Under the pieces are notes generated by a model. It saw only the letters and a list, made by a program, of their open reading frames with translations, did not search any database and was not told the DNA's origin. The position numbers and the translations under genes were made by a program. A stretch of DNA of 64,000 nucleotides, taken from assembly GCF_015477835.1 (NCBI RefSeq), contig NZ_JADLQN010000004.1, positions 310,001 to 374,000 of the forward strand. Direction: 5' to 3'. This stretch comes from Nocardia higoensis (GTDB taxonomy: Bacteria; Actinomycetota; Actinomycetes; Mycobacteriales; Mycobacteriaceae). Shown here piece after piece: positions 16,569 through 24,689 of the stretch. Numbering within the stretch: the stretch's first letter is position 1; the number at the start of each line of letters is the position of its first letter.

Positions 16569-17210
16569 GTGGATCGGATGCGCGTGAGAAGGGCGGATGC
16601 CGCCGACGTCGAGGCGGTCGGTCGCGCGTACGCGGCGGGTGCGCAGGACGAGGCGGTGACGGCCTGGGTGACCGAGGGGTACCCGGATGTCGCGGCGGCG
16701 TTCCGTGCCGAGCACGCGCCGAAGGTGATCGAACGGGCGGTGCGCGAGGACGAGGTATGGGTCGCGGGTCCGGAGCAGGAGGTGTGGTCGGTCTCGGTGT
16801 GGCATCACGTCACCGCGGTGGACCGGTACGAGGCCGAGGCGCGGGAGATCGCCGAGATGGCCTCGACGGCGTCGCGGATCCGTCCAATGGTCCGGCTGGC
16901 GGCGGTGACCGCGCTGGTCGCGCGGACGCATCCGCGCGAATTCCCCCATCGATACCTGCAATCCATCGTGACCGTGCCGCAACACCGGGGACGGGGCGCG
17001 GGCGCGGCGATCCTGGCCGCGCGGCTGTCCGAGGCAGCGGAGCCGGTGTATCTGGAAGCCAGCACCGAGCGTTCGGCCGCCCTCTACGAACGCTGCGGTT
17101 TCGTGCGGACCGGGGGCGCATTCGCGCTGCCCGACGGTGGCCCCGTACTGATCCCCATGTGGTTCCGCGGGCGCTCACCGGCGCGCGATGCGCAGACGAG
17201 CGCGGGCTAA
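16569..17210 (+). CDS. GNAT acetyltransferase divergent from the TetR regulator
   Basis: A 213-residue N-acetyltransferase. The acetyl-CoA loop is in SIVTVPQHRGRGAGAAIL (R/Q-x-x-G-x-G/A) and the C-terminal strand/helix includes EASTERSAALYERCGF, the usual GNAT end motif. GTG 16569 is chosen because AGGAGGT (16556-16562) lies 6 nt before it; the ATG at 16578 is too far from that site. Divergent pairing with the TetR gene suggests induction by a toxic amine-like compound. The real substrate is unknown. Its TAA stop forms part of the gcvT promoter. Confidence 0.85.
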   Translation: MDRMRVRRADAADVEAVGRAYAAGAQDEAVTAWVTEGYPDVAAAFRAEHAPKVIERAVREDEVWVAGPEQEVWSVSVWHHVTAVDRYEAEAREIAEMASTASRIRPMVRLAAVTALVARTHPREFPHRYLQSIVTVPQHRGRGAGAAILAARLSEAAEPVYLEASTERSAALYERCGFVRTGGAFALPDGGPVLIPMWFRGRSPARDAQTSAG

Positions 17211-17213
17211 GCT
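17208..17213 (+). promoter_or_regulatory. -10 box TAAGCT of gcvT, containing the GNAT stop codon
   Basis: TAA at 17208-17210 is the stop of the preceding gene; 7 nt follow before ATG 17221, so gcvT is predicted leaderless. Confidence 0.55.
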
Positions 17214-17220
17214 CGGCGGC

Positions 17221-18315
17221 ATGACCGACCTGTTGCGCGGACCTGTCCACGATGTGCACGTCGAACTGGGGGCGACGTTCGCGGAATTCGGCGGCTGGCA
17301 GATGCCGGTGTCCTACGCGGGCACCGTGGGCGAGCATCAGGCCACGCGCACCGCGGTCGGGCTGTTCGACGTCAGCCACCTCGGCAAGGCGACGGTGGCC
17401 GGCCCGGGCGCGGCGCGGTTCGTGAACGCCGTGCTCACCAACGATCTGGACCGTATCCGGCCGGGCAAGGCGCAGTACACGCTGTGCTGCACTGAGGACG
17501 GTGGCGTGATCGACGACCTCATCGCCTATTACGTCGGCGACGAGGAGATCTTCCTGGTGCCGAACGCGGCGAACACCGCGACGGTGGTGCGGCGACTGGC
17601 GGCGGCGGCGCCCGACGGTGTCACGGTGACGGATCAGCATCGCGAATACGCGGTGTTCGCGGTGCAGGGACCGGGCGCGGCGGCGGTGCTCGATGGGCTC
17701 GGCCTGCCGTCGGACATGGAGTACATGGCTTTCGCCGACGCCGAGTGGGACGGTCGCCCGGTCCGGGTCTGCCGCACCGGCTACACCGGCGAACACGGCT
17801 ACGAGGTGTTGCCGCGCTGGAACGACGCCGAGGTGGTGTTCCGGGCGCTGACCGAGCGGGTGAAGGCCGTGGGCGGGCAGCTCGCGGGGCTGGGCGCGCG
17901 TGACACCTTGCGCACCGAGATGGGGTACCCGCTGCACGGCCACGAACTGTCCACCGAGATCTCGCCGGTGCAGGCGGGCATCGGCTGGGCCGTCGCCTGG
18001 GGCAAGCCGGAGTTCTGGGGCAAGGCCGCACTGGCACAGGAGAAGGCGGCGGGACCGCGCCGCATCCTGCGCGGGTTGCGCGCACTGGACCGCGGCGTGC
18101 TGCGTCAGGGGCAGACCGTGTTGCGCGACGGCGCGGAGGTCGGGCAGACCACCTCGGGCACCTTCTCGCCGACCCTGAAGATCGGTATCGCGCTCGCGCT
18201 GATCGACACCGCCGCAGGGATCGAGCCGGGGGCGGAGGTCGAGGTGGACGTGCGTGGGCGGAAACTGCGCTGCGAGGTGGTCAAGCCGCCTTTCCTGTCG
18301 CCGCGCACCTCCTGA
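17221..18315 (+). CDS. gcvT: Glycine cleavage system T protein (aminomethyltransferase)
   Basis: A 364-residue enzyme that moves the aminomethyl group from lipoylated GcvH to tetrahydrofolate, releasing ammonia. Family landmarks are the N-terminal GWQMPVSYAGTVGEHQATR, the folate-binding region around GLFDVSHLGK, CRTGYTGEHGYEV and the late GLGARDTLRTEMGYPL. Length is normal. The other glycine cleavage genes are not in the window; in mycobacteria gcvT also stands alone beside ilvE. It depends on lipoylation by LipB/LipA encoded nearby. Confidence 0.96.
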   Translation: MTDLLRGPVHDVHVELGATFAEFGGWQMPVSYAGTVGEHQATRTAVGLFDVSHLGKATVAGPGAARFVNAVLTNDLDRIRPGKAQYTLCCTEDGGVIDDLIAYYVGDEEIFLVPNAANTATVVRRLAAAAPDGVTVTDQHREYAVFAVQGPGAAAVLDGLGLPSDMEYMAFADAEWDGRPVRVCRTGYTGEHGYEVLPRWNDAEVVFRALTERVKAVGGQLAGLGARDTLRTEMGYPLHGHELSTEISPVQAGIGWAVAWGKPEFWGKAALAQEKAAGPRRILRGLRALDRGVLRQGQTVLRDGAEVGQTTSGTFSPTLKIGIALALIDTAAGIEPGAEVEVDVRGRKLRCEVVKPPFLSPRTS

Positions 18316-18359
18316 ACCGCAACCGCCCACACGCGCGAGACCGGGATCCGGGCACGGAT

Positions 18360-18365
18360 TAGGAT
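18360..18365 (+). promoter_or_regulatory. -10 box TAGGAT of ilvE
   Basis: Seven nt before ATG 18373, a leaderless arrangement. Confidence 0.55.
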
Positions 18366-18372
18366 CATCGCC

Positions 18373-19473
18373 ATGACCGTTGCCGCACAGTTCGCCCGCA
18401 TTCCCCATCCCGCGCCGCAATCGGACCAGCGGGTAGCGGAGATTCTGGCGGCCCCCGGTTTCGGGCGGTACTTCACCGATCACATGGTCTCCATCGACTA
18501 CACCGAGGCCGAAGGCTGGACCAACGCGAAGGTCGAGCCGTACGGACCCCTGTCGATGGACCCGGCCACCATGGTGTTCCACTACGGCCAGGCGATCTTC
18601 GAGGGCCTCAAGGCCTACCGGCAGGCCGACGGCAGCGTCGCGACCTTCCGCATCGACGCCAACGCGGCGCGGTTCCGTCGCTCCGCGCGCCGGATGGCGA
18701 TGGCCGAATTACCCGAGGAACTGTTCATCGAGTCCGTGCGTCAACTGCTCGAGGTCGACGAGCGCTGGGTGCCCGCCGCGGGCGGCGAGGAATCGCTGTA
18801 CCTGCGCCCCTTCCTGTTCTCCACCGAGGCGGGCCTGGGCGTGAAGCCCGCGTCGGCCTACAAGTACCTGTTGCTCGCCTCGCCCGCGGGCGCGTACTTC
18901 CCGCGCGGGGTCAAGCCGGTGCGGGTGTGGCTGTCGACCGAGTACGTGCGCGCTGCCCCCGGCGGCACCGGTGAGGCGAAGGTCGCGGGCAACTACGCGG
19001 CCTCGCTGCTCGCCCAGGCCCAGGCCTCCGAGAAGGGGTGCGACCAGGTGGTGTGGCTGGACGCCTGTGAGCGCCGCTACGTCGAGGAGATGGGCACGAA
19101 CAACCTGTTCTTCGTCTTCGGCAAGGGATCCAACGCCCGTCTGGTGACCCCGGAGCTGTCCGGCTCGCTGCTGCCCGGCATCACCCGCGATTCGCTGCTG
19201 ACGCTGGCCGCCGACTCCGGCTACCCGGTGGAGGAGCGCAAGATCACCGTCGACGAGTGGCGCGAGGGCGCCGCCTCCGGCGAGATCAGCGAGGTCTTCG
19301 CCTGCGGCACCGCCGCTGTCATCACGCCGGTCGGCTGGGTGCGCTCCGGCGAGGGCGAGTTCACCATCGGCGGCGGCGAGCCCGGCGAGGTGACCATGGC
19401 GCTGCGCGAGACCCTCACCGGTATCCAGCGCGGTACCTTCGCCGACATCCACGGCTGGATGCGCAAGGCCTGA
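18373..19473 (+). CDS. ilvE: Branched-chain amino acid aminotransferase
   Basis: A 366-residue class IV, PLP-dependent aminotransferase for the last step of Leu/Ile/Val synthesis and the first step of their breakdown. K203 in EAKVAGNYAAS is the PLP lysine, and the substrate/cofactor motifs FHYGQAIFEGLKAY and EEMGTNNLFFVF are intact. ATG 18373 gives the usual length for the actinobacterial enzyme. It is 57 bp downstream of gcvT with its own -10 box. Confidence 0.97.
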   Translation: MTVAAQFARIPHPAPQSDQRVAEILAAPGFGRYFTDHMVSIDYTEAEGWTNAKVEPYGPLSMDPATMVFHYGQAIFEGLKAYRQADGSVATFRIDANAARFRRSARRMAMAELPEELFIESVRQLLEVDERWVPAAGGEESLYLRPFLFSTEAGLGVKPASAYKYLLLASPAGAYFPRGVKPVRVWLSTEYVRAAPGGTGEAKVAGNYAASLLAQAQASEKGCDQVVWLDACERRYVEEMGTNNLFFVFGKGSNARLVTPELSGSLLPGITRDSLLTLAADSGYPVEERKITVDEWREGAASGEISEVFACGTAAVITPVGWVRSGEGEFTIGGGEPGEVTMALRETLTGIQRGTFADIHGWMRKA

Positions 19474-19480
19474 GCGCGAG

Positions 19481-19506
19481 GCGGTGGCAGCCGCTGCCGC
19501 CACCGC
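19481..19506. terminator. Hairpin between convergent ilvE and the hydrolase gene
   Basis: GGCAGC/GCTGCC (19486-19491 / 19493-19498) extended by GCGGT/ACCGC (19481-19485 / 19502-19506) around a 3-nt bulge. There is no T-tract, which is normal in GC-rich actinobacteria. Confidence 0.45.
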
Positions 19507-19521
19507 CGATCCGCCGGTATC

Positions 19522-20235
19522 TCAGCCAGGCATCAGCATGTGCCACTGCTCGAGGGTCTGCGGCCGCATGACGTAGTTGTTGTCCTTGATCACCGACAGT
19601 GCCGCGCTGGGCTCCTCGGAGTACCAGTGGCCGGGGTAGACCACCGGGTCGCCGGACAGTCCGGCCAGATAGCGGAGGCTGCGGAACATCTCGTCGGTGT
19701 CCCCGCCGGGGAAGTCGGTGCGGCCGCAGCCGTCCACGAACAGGGTGTCGCCCGCGACGAGGCGGTTGTCCACCAGGAAGCACTGGCTGCCGGGGGTGTG
19801 GCCCGGAGTGTGCAGCAGCTGGATGCGCACCGCGCCGACCTCGAGGGTGTCGCCGTGCTGATGTCCGGTGAGTTCGCTCGGTGCGATACCGGTGACATTG
19901 GCGACCCAGGAAAGTTCCTGGTTGTTCACGTGCACGGGCATCGGGCGCTGCTCGAGCAATTCGGCCACGCCACGCAGGGTGAAGCCGAGCATGGTTCCGC
20001 CGACGTGATCGGGGTGGTGATGGGTGGCCAGCACGCCGGTCAGGCGCAGGCCGTCGCTCTCGGCGATCTCGACCAGGTCGCCGGCGGCGTAGGCGGGGTC
20101 GACCACCACGCACTCACCGGCCTCGCGGTCACCGATCAGGTAGGCGAAATTGCGCATCTGGGTCGCGATCGGGTCGCCGACGGCGAAATCGCGCCCGGCC
20201 AGCAGCTGCCGGAAGTACAGACGGTCGGAAGACAT
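19522..20235 (-). CDS. Metallo-beta-lactamase-fold hydrolase, glyoxalase II-like
   Basis: A 237-residue binuclear metal hydrolase. The THHHPDH motif (71-77) and later HTPGHTPGS, GDTLFVDGCGRTD and YPGHW supply the metal ligands. This set is characteristic of hydroxyacylglutathione hydrolase/persulfide dioxygenase-like members. Actinobacteria lack glutathione, so the substrate may be a mycothiol or other thioester. TAGGGT 6 nt before ATG 20235 supports the start. It converges on ilvE and has no clear partner gene. Confidence 0.88.
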   Translation of the reverse strand: MSSDRLYFRQLLAGRDFAVGDPIATQMRNFAYLIGDREAGECVVVDPAYAAGDLVEIAESDGLRLTGVLATHHHPDHVGGTMLGFTLRGVAELLEQRPMPVHVNNQELSWVANVTGIAPSELTGHQHGDTLEVGAVRIQLLHTPGHTPGSQCFLVDNRLVAGDTLFVDGCGRTDFPGGDTDEMFRSLRYLAGLSGDPVVYPGHWYSEEPSAALSVIKDNNYVMRPQTLEQWHMLMPG

Positions 20236-20241
20236 ATGCCC

Positions 20242-20247
20242 ACCCTA
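20242..20247 (-). promoter_or_regulatory. -10 box TAGGGT of the hydrolase gene
   Basis: Six nt upstream of ATG 20235 on the minus strand. Confidence 0.5.
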
Positions 20248-20345
20248 GGGGTACTGTGGCTGCCTCCGCGCATCGGCAAGGAAAAGTACCGGTCGGTTGT
20301 ATTCGGCGGAACGTGGACGACCGTTCTGGTCCCCCGACCCGGGAA

Positions 20346-21122
20346 TCAGGGGGTTGCCAGTGAGAAGCCGATCGCCGCGACGGCGACCGACACCTCGATC
20401 GCGGCGCCGAGCACATCGCCGGACAGGCCCTCGAAACGGCGCACACAATGCCGGACCAGCAGCAGCGCGACGGCCAGGGCGACAAGGGTGGCCACCGGGC
20501 CGAGCCACGCGCGATCCGGCACCGCGAATATCGCGCACACCGTCGCGGCGAGGATCCAGAGCGCGCCGGTCAGCCGGGACTGGGTGCGGGCGACCAGCGC
20601 GCCGAAGCCGGTGCCCGCGGCCGGCGACGCCCCGTGACAGGCGAGCACGACGGCGACCCGGCCCACGGTGACCGCGAGCGCCAGTGCGAGCCAACGGCTT
20701 TCATCGACGAGCGCCGCGAACGCGAAGGTCTGCACGCCGATCGCGAACACGATGGCGGCGACGCCGAACGGGCCGACATCGCCGCCTTTCATGATCGCGC
20801 GCGCTCGCTCGGGTGGGCCGTAGCTGCCGAGACCGTCGGCGGTGTCGGCCAGGCCGTCCAGGTGCATGCCCCGGGTGCCCAGGGCCGAGGCGCCGACCGC
20901 GAGCAGTGCCGCGAGTGGAGCGCTGGCGCCGAGATGGACGAACACCCAGGCGAGGGTCGCGGCGAGTGTGCCGAGCGTCGCGCCGACGAGTGGAGCGAGG
21001 GCGATCGCCCTGGCCGCGCCTGCCCGGTCCACCTCCTCGGGTCCGCGCACCGGCAGCACGCTCAGCCAGGAGAACGCCAGCCGCGCGCCCCCGGGCCAGG
21101 AGACCCGGCGCGGTGCGGTCAT
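20346..21122 (-). CDS. cobS: Adenosylcobinamide-GDP ribazoletransferase (cobalamin synthase)
   Basis: A 258-residue polytopic membrane enzyme that joins adenosylcobinamide-GDP with alpha-ribazole (phosphate) to finish vitamin B12 synthesis. The conserved GMHLDGLADTADGLGSYGPPERARAIMKGG block is present, its short parts (HLDGLADTADG; MKGGDVGPFG) being diagnostic. Six or seven hydrophobic helices follow. ATG 21122 overlaps the stop of cobT (ATGA), so the two final B12 steps are translationally coupled. Confidence 0.95.
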   Translation of the reverse strand: MTAPRRVSWPGGARLAFSWLSVLPVRGPEEVDRAGAARAIALAPLVGATLGTLAATLAWVFVHLGASAPLAALLAVGASALGTRGMHLDGLADTADGLGSYGPPERARAIMKGGDVGPFGVAAIVFAIGVQTFAFAALVDESRWLALALAVTVGRVAVVLACHGASPAAGTGFGALVARTQSRLTGALWILAATVCAIFAVPDRAWLGPVATLVALAVALLLVRHCVRRFEGLSGDVLGAAIEVSVAVAAIGFSLATP

Positions 21123-22198
21123 GTGGTCAGCGGCACGGTGCGGTCGGGCGTGCTGCCGTCGGCGGTGCTCACGCCCGCCTCGTCGAAGGTCGCCATCTCC
21201 GCGAGCGCGGCGACCGCGCCGCGCAGGATCGGCAGAGCCGCGACCGCTCCGGAGCCCTCACCCAGGCGCATCTGCATCTCGATCAGCGGTTCCAGGCGAA
21301 GCTGTTTCAACGCGAGGGAGTGCGCGGGTTCGGTGGACCGGTGTCCGGCCACCCACCAGGCGCTCGCGCCCGCGGCCAGATCCTCGGCGACGAGCGCGGC
21401 CGCGGTGACCACCACGCCGTCGAGAATCACCGGGGTGCGGCGCTGGGCGGCGCGGGCCAGGAAACCGGCGGTAGCGGCGATATCCGCGCTGGCGGCCACC
21501 CGCAGCAGATCCACGGGATCCTTCATCACCGGCCGGGCTCGGCGCATGGCGTCGCGGATGGCGGCGACCTTGCGAATCCAGCCCGCGTCGTCGATGCCGG
21601 TGCCACGGCCGACCGCGACGACCGGCTCGGTATTGGTGAGCGTGGCGATGAGCACGGTGGCCGGGGTGGTGTTGCCGATGCCCATGTCCCCGGCGATGAG
21701 CAGATCCGCGCCGCCGTCGATCTCCTCGTCCGCGATGGTGACCCCCGCGGCCAGCGCGGCGTCGATCTCTTCCGCGGACAGCGCGTCCTCCCGGTCGATG
21801 CTGCCGCAGGAGCGGCGCACCTTGTGCGCGCTGATCGACGGTTCGGTGTCGCCGTCGACGGCGATGTCGGCGATCCGGACCGTCGCGCCCGCAGCCCTGG
21901 CCAGCGCGTTGATCGCCGCGCCGCCCGCGAGGAATCCGGCGACCATCTGGGCGGTCACCTCACGGGGATAGGCCGAGACGCCGTGCGTGGCGACGCCGTG
22001 ATCCCCGGCGAACACCACCACCCGCGCTCGCTCGAACTGCTTCGGCGGGCACGCGCCTTGGCAGGCGGCGATCCAATTGCCGAGCGTCTCGAGCCTGCCG
22101 AGCGAGCCCGCCGGTTTGATCAGCCGGGTCTGGCGCGCTTCGGCCTGTGCGCGGATCTCCGCGTCGGGGGGTGCAACCGGTCCGAATCCGTGTGTCAC
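21119..22198 (-). CDS. cobT: Nicotinate-nucleotide--dimethylbenzimidazole phosphoribosyltransferase
   Basis: A 359-residue enzyme making alpha-ribazole phosphate from nicotinate mononucleotide and dimethylbenzimidazole for the lower ligand of cobalamin. Signatures include KPAGSLGRLETLG, VVFAGDHGVATHGVSAYP, DMGIGNTTPATVL and the late RLGEGSGA. The start is set at GTG 22198 because the reading frame upstream of it has no conserved sequence; the result matches the usual 350 residues. Other cob genes are absent from the window. Confidence 0.95.
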   Translation of the reverse strand: MTHGFGPVAPPDAEIRAQAEARQTRLIKPAGSLGRLETLGNWIAACQGACPPKQFERARVVVFAGDHGVATHGVSAYPREVTAQMVAGFLAGGAAINALARAAGATVRIADIAVDGDTEPSISAHKVRRSCGSIDREDALSAEEIDAALAAGVTIADEEIDGGADLLIAGDMGIGNTTPATVLIATLTNTEPVVAVGRGTGIDDAGWIRKVAAIRDAMRRARPVMKDPVDLLRVAASADIAATAGFLARAAQRRTPVILDGVVVTAAALVAEDLAAGASAWWVAGHRSTEPAHSLALKQLRLEPLIEMQMRLGEGSGAVAALPILRGAVAALAEMATFDEAGVSTADGSTPDRTVPLTT

Positions 22199-22475
22199 TG
22201 GTCGAGCCTCTCGGGTCGGGCAGCGGCGTCCTCGCCGCGGGTGGTCGTCGCCCAATCTTGCCCCGCGCGCCCGCGCGTGCCGAACGCCGCCCTCGAGCGA
22301 GTCCCCGCCCGGATACCCGCACGGCGCGCGGTAGCGGGCGCGCTCGGCGTGATCGTCGCGTCGGTCGGCCGATACGGATGCGCCGGAGTGGTGCGACATC
22401 GTCGACGAACCGCTCATCGCCGCGGTCAGCGGTGGGGCCACGCCGGAGGAACCGGCCGGTGATCCCGAAGGCCGC

Positions 22476-23447
22476 TCAGGCGTCGGGTGTGCGGCCGAAG
22501 CGGCGGCGGTACTCGGCGGGGGCCAGGCCGACGTGGCGCTGGAAATGGTGGCGCAGCAGCGCGGCGGAGCCGAATCCGCAACGGGAGGCGACGTGTTCGA
22601 GACCGAGCCCGGTGTCCTCCAGCAGCTGCTTGGCGTGCAGGATGCGCTGGGTGGTGAGCCACTTCACCGGGGTGGTTCCGGTCTCGGCGGCGAAGCGGCG
22701 GGCGAAGGTGCGGGTGGACATCGCGGCGCGGGCGGCGAGTTCCTCGACGGTGTGCGGCAGGTCGAGATGCTCGTTCATCCACTGCAGGGTTTCGCCGAGG
22801 CTGTCGGCGGAGCAGTCGGCGACCGGACGCTCGATGAACTGGCGCTGCCCGCCGTCGCGCTGCGGTGGCACGACCATGCGGCGGGCGATGCCGTTGGCCG
22901 CGGCGCTGCCGATCTCGCGGCGCACCAGGTGCAGGCAGGCGTCGATGCCCGCGGCGGTGCCCGCGCTCGTGACGAGATCGCCCTCGTCGACGAACAGCAC
23001 GTCCGGGTCGACGGTGGCCTCGGGGTAGCGGGCGGCGAGCGTGTCGACGTAGCGCCAGTGGGTGGTGCACTTACGGCCGTCGAGCAGACCTGCCTCGCCC
23101 GCGAGGAACGCGCCCGAGCAGACGGTCAGGATGGTGGCGCCCGTCTGGTGGGCGTCGCGGAGCGCCTCGATCAGCCGCGGGTCGATGCCGCCCGTGAGGA
23201 CCTCGACAGGCGCCGCGGGGACCGCGACCAGGTCGGCGCGGCGCAGTTCGGACAGATCGTAGGCCGGAGTGACGGTGACGCCGGGCGTGGTGGAGGCCAG
23301 CGGCTTGCCGGGCTCGGCTCCGCACACCTTGAAGTCGAAACCCGGCAGACCGTCGGCGGTGCGGTCCAGGCCGAAAACCTCGCAGACCACGCCGAATTCG
23401 AACATGGCGAGCTTCTCGAACAGCACGACGGCGACCTTCGACAACAT
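22476..23447 (-). CDS. GlxA-family transcriptional regulator (DJ-1/PfpI domain plus AraC HTH)
   Basis: A 323-residue two-domain regulator. Residues 1-190 form a DJ-1/PfpI-like sensor domain (AVVLFEKLAMFEFGVVCEVF at the start, LTVCSGAFLAGEAGLLDGR around the nucleophile elbow, here with Cys). Residues 220-320 are an AraC helix-turn-helix pair (MSTRTFARRFAAETGTTP and VASRCGFGSAALLRHHF). Relatives respond to small nitrogenous metabolites, but no target gene is evident next to it. TAGACT 6 nt before ATG 23447 suggests a leaderless transcript. Confidence 0.92.
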   Translation of the reverse strand: MLSKVAVVLFEKLAMFEFGVVCEVFGLDRTADGLPGFDFKVCGAEPGKPLASTTPGVTVTPAYDLSELRRADLVAVPAAPVEVLTGGIDPRLIEALRDAHQTGATILTVCSGAFLAGEAGLLDGRKCTTHWRYVDTLAARYPEATVDPDVLFVDEGDLVTSAGTAAGIDACLHLVRREIGSAAANGIARRMVVPPQRDGGQRQFIERPVADCSADSLGETLQWMNEHLDLPHTVEELAARAAMSTRTFARRFAAETGTTPVKWLTTQRILHAKQLLEDTGLGLEHVASRCGFGSAALLRHHFQRHVGLAPAEYRRRFGRTPDA

Positions 23448-23453
23448 CCACCG

Positions 23454-23459
23454 AGTCTA
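23454..23459 (-). promoter_or_regulatory. -10 box TAGACT of the GlxA-type regulator
   Basis: Six nt before ATG 23447 on the minus strand. Confidence 0.5.
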
Positions 23460-23513
23460 GCTGGCCGAAAATTGACGAACTATGTCAGAACAGCCACTTT
23501 CGGAGGAATCTTG

Positions 23514-23537
23514 ATGATCGCAAACTTACTGCCATGA
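23514..23537 (+). CDS. Seven-codon leader peptide MIANLLP
   Basis: GGAGGA (23502-23507) lies 6 nt before ATG 23514, which opens a 7-codon frame ending TGA at 23535-23537. That stop overlaps the ATG (23534) of the next frame as ATGA. The strong ribosome site thus serves the mini-ORF, and the downstream frame would be translated by re-initiation. It may be chance, but it is a tidy arrangement. Confidence 0.35.
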   Translation: MIANLLP

Positions 23538-23692
23538 CGATGATACTTTTCGCCCTCGCCGGTATCGCCCTCCTCGCTTTCCTCCTCACTCCCGGCTACG
23601 GCCCGGCCGGTTCCTCCGATGTCGTCGATCGCGATGTCCAGCGCGCCCGCGCGGAGATCGCCGCCATCGCCGGTCGCGCCGACCACCGCTGA
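23534..23692 (+). CDS. Small membrane peptide, 52 residues
   Basis: The reading frame from ATG 23534 encodes a 52-residue protein with one hydrophobic helix (MTMILFALAGIALLAFLL, residues 1-18) and a polar tail with an amphipathic helix rich in Arg and Ala. It is divergent from the GlxA-type regulator and ends before a strong hairpin at 23778. The codon use is GC-rich in third positions, as expected for a real gene. It would lie in the cytoplasmic membrane with the tail inside. No homologue comes to mind; small membrane peptides of this kind often modulate larger membrane proteins. Confidence 0.5.
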   Translation: MTMILFALAGIALLAFLLTPGYGPAGSSDVVDRDVQRARAEIAAIAGRADHR

Positions 23693-23777
23693 CCCGGGCG
23701 GCCGACCGCTGTGCATCCCTACGACGGCCGCGGGTTCCCGCAACGATGTCGGCCGAAGGGCGGCGTCGGAAACGACA

Positions 23778-23808
23778 ACGGCCGCCCGTCGCGAGGACGA
23801 GCGGCCGT
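23778..23808. terminator. Hairpin ACGGCCGC/GCGGCCGT
   Basis: An 8-bp perfect stem (23778-23785 / 23801-23808) with a 15-nt loop, lying between the rightward small membrane gene and the leftward DUF3043 gene. Confidence 0.6.
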
Positions 23809-23833
23809 GGCAGCCGAGGAATCGGGGAATCAG

Positions 23834-24514
23834 TCAGACAGCGTCGCCCGGGCTGACCCGCGGCTTGGGAGCGCGCATCCGGCGGATCTGGGAGGCGCGC
23901 ACGAAGGCGTACCAGCCGAGCTTGATGCCGGTGTCGGTGGTGTCCGGGAATCGCTCGACGACCCGGTTGTTGACCAGCTTGCCGAGGATGACGCCCTCGA
24001 TGGCCATGAACAGCATCATCACCAGCATGACCAACGTCACGATGGTCTGCAGGCCGGGCGCGGCGAACATCGACAGGATCAACACCAAGGCCATCGGCAT
24101 GAACAGGCCCGCCAGATTGCGCCTGGCATCGACGATGTCGCGCACGAAGGCGCGCACCGGGCCCTGATCGCGCGGCAGCAGGTACTTGTCCTCCCCGGCG
24201 AGCATCTTCGCGCGACGCTCCTGCATGGCGAGCTTGCGCTCGGCGGCGGCGGCCTTGCGCTCCGCGCGGGTGCCCCGCGGCCCCTTGGCGGCCTTGCGGC
24301 GGGCCCGGGCCTCCTTGGCGGTGAGCGGGGCGGGCGCGACCGGGCCGCGCCTGTTGCCTTGTGCCTCACGGCGTTTCGGAGTGGGACGGCCCTTGCCGGG
24401 GGTGGTGGCGGCGCCGGTCTTGGTCATGCTGACGGCCGCGTCGTCGTGCGCGTCCGCCGTGGACTCGGCGGTCGCGTCGGTGGTGCCGGCCTGGTCGCGA
24501 CGGAACAACTTCAC
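23834..24514 (-). CDS. DUF3043 family membrane protein (Rv2206-like)
   Basis: A 226-residue protein with a highly charged, Lys/Arg/Ala-rich cytoplasmic N-terminal half (about 1-125) and two adjacent transmembrane helices (about 135-185: FMPMALVLILSMF and TIVTLVMLVMMLFMAIEG), then a short basic tail. This matches the actinobacterial DUF3043 family, whose function is unknown. GTG 24514 follows TAGCCT by 7 nt. The neighbourhood (DUF3043 beside a HesB-type protein) is conserved in mycobacteria. Confidence 0.88.
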   Translation of the reverse strand: MKLFRRDQAGTTDATAESTADAHDDAAVSMTKTGAATTPGKGRPTPKRREAQGNRRGPVAPAPLTAKEARARRKAAKGPRGTRAERKAAAAERKLAMQERRAKMLAGEDKYLLPRDQGPVRAFVRDIVDARRNLAGLFMPMALVLILSMFAAPGLQTIVTLVMLVMMLFMAIEGVILGKLVNNRVVERFPDTTDTGIKLGWYAFVRASQIRRMRAPKPRVSPGDAV

Positions 24515-24521
24515 GCCGACC

Positions 24522-24527
24522 AGGCTA
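24522..24527 (-). promoter_or_regulatory. -10 box TAGCCT of the DUF3043 gene
   Basis: Seven nt before GTG 24514 on the minus strand, leaderless spacing. Confidence 0.5.
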
Positions 24528-24689
24528 TTCGATGGCGTGTCGCGCCCCGAAACCCGGTCGCTTTCGGTGAGGCCGTCGTCGCCGGGCGACGCCGCGGTGG
24601 CAAGATGGGGGAATACACGAAGGGGAATACCAGCCCGAGTAGTGGCGTTGATGCAACGGGTTGACCTCAGCTGTCCTTTAGGAGCGTTC

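Noticed and set aside
22199..22441. 80-residue N-terminal extension of CobT
   Set aside because: The added sequence is Arg/Gly/Asp-rich and not conserved, while GTG 22198 gives the normal CobT length.
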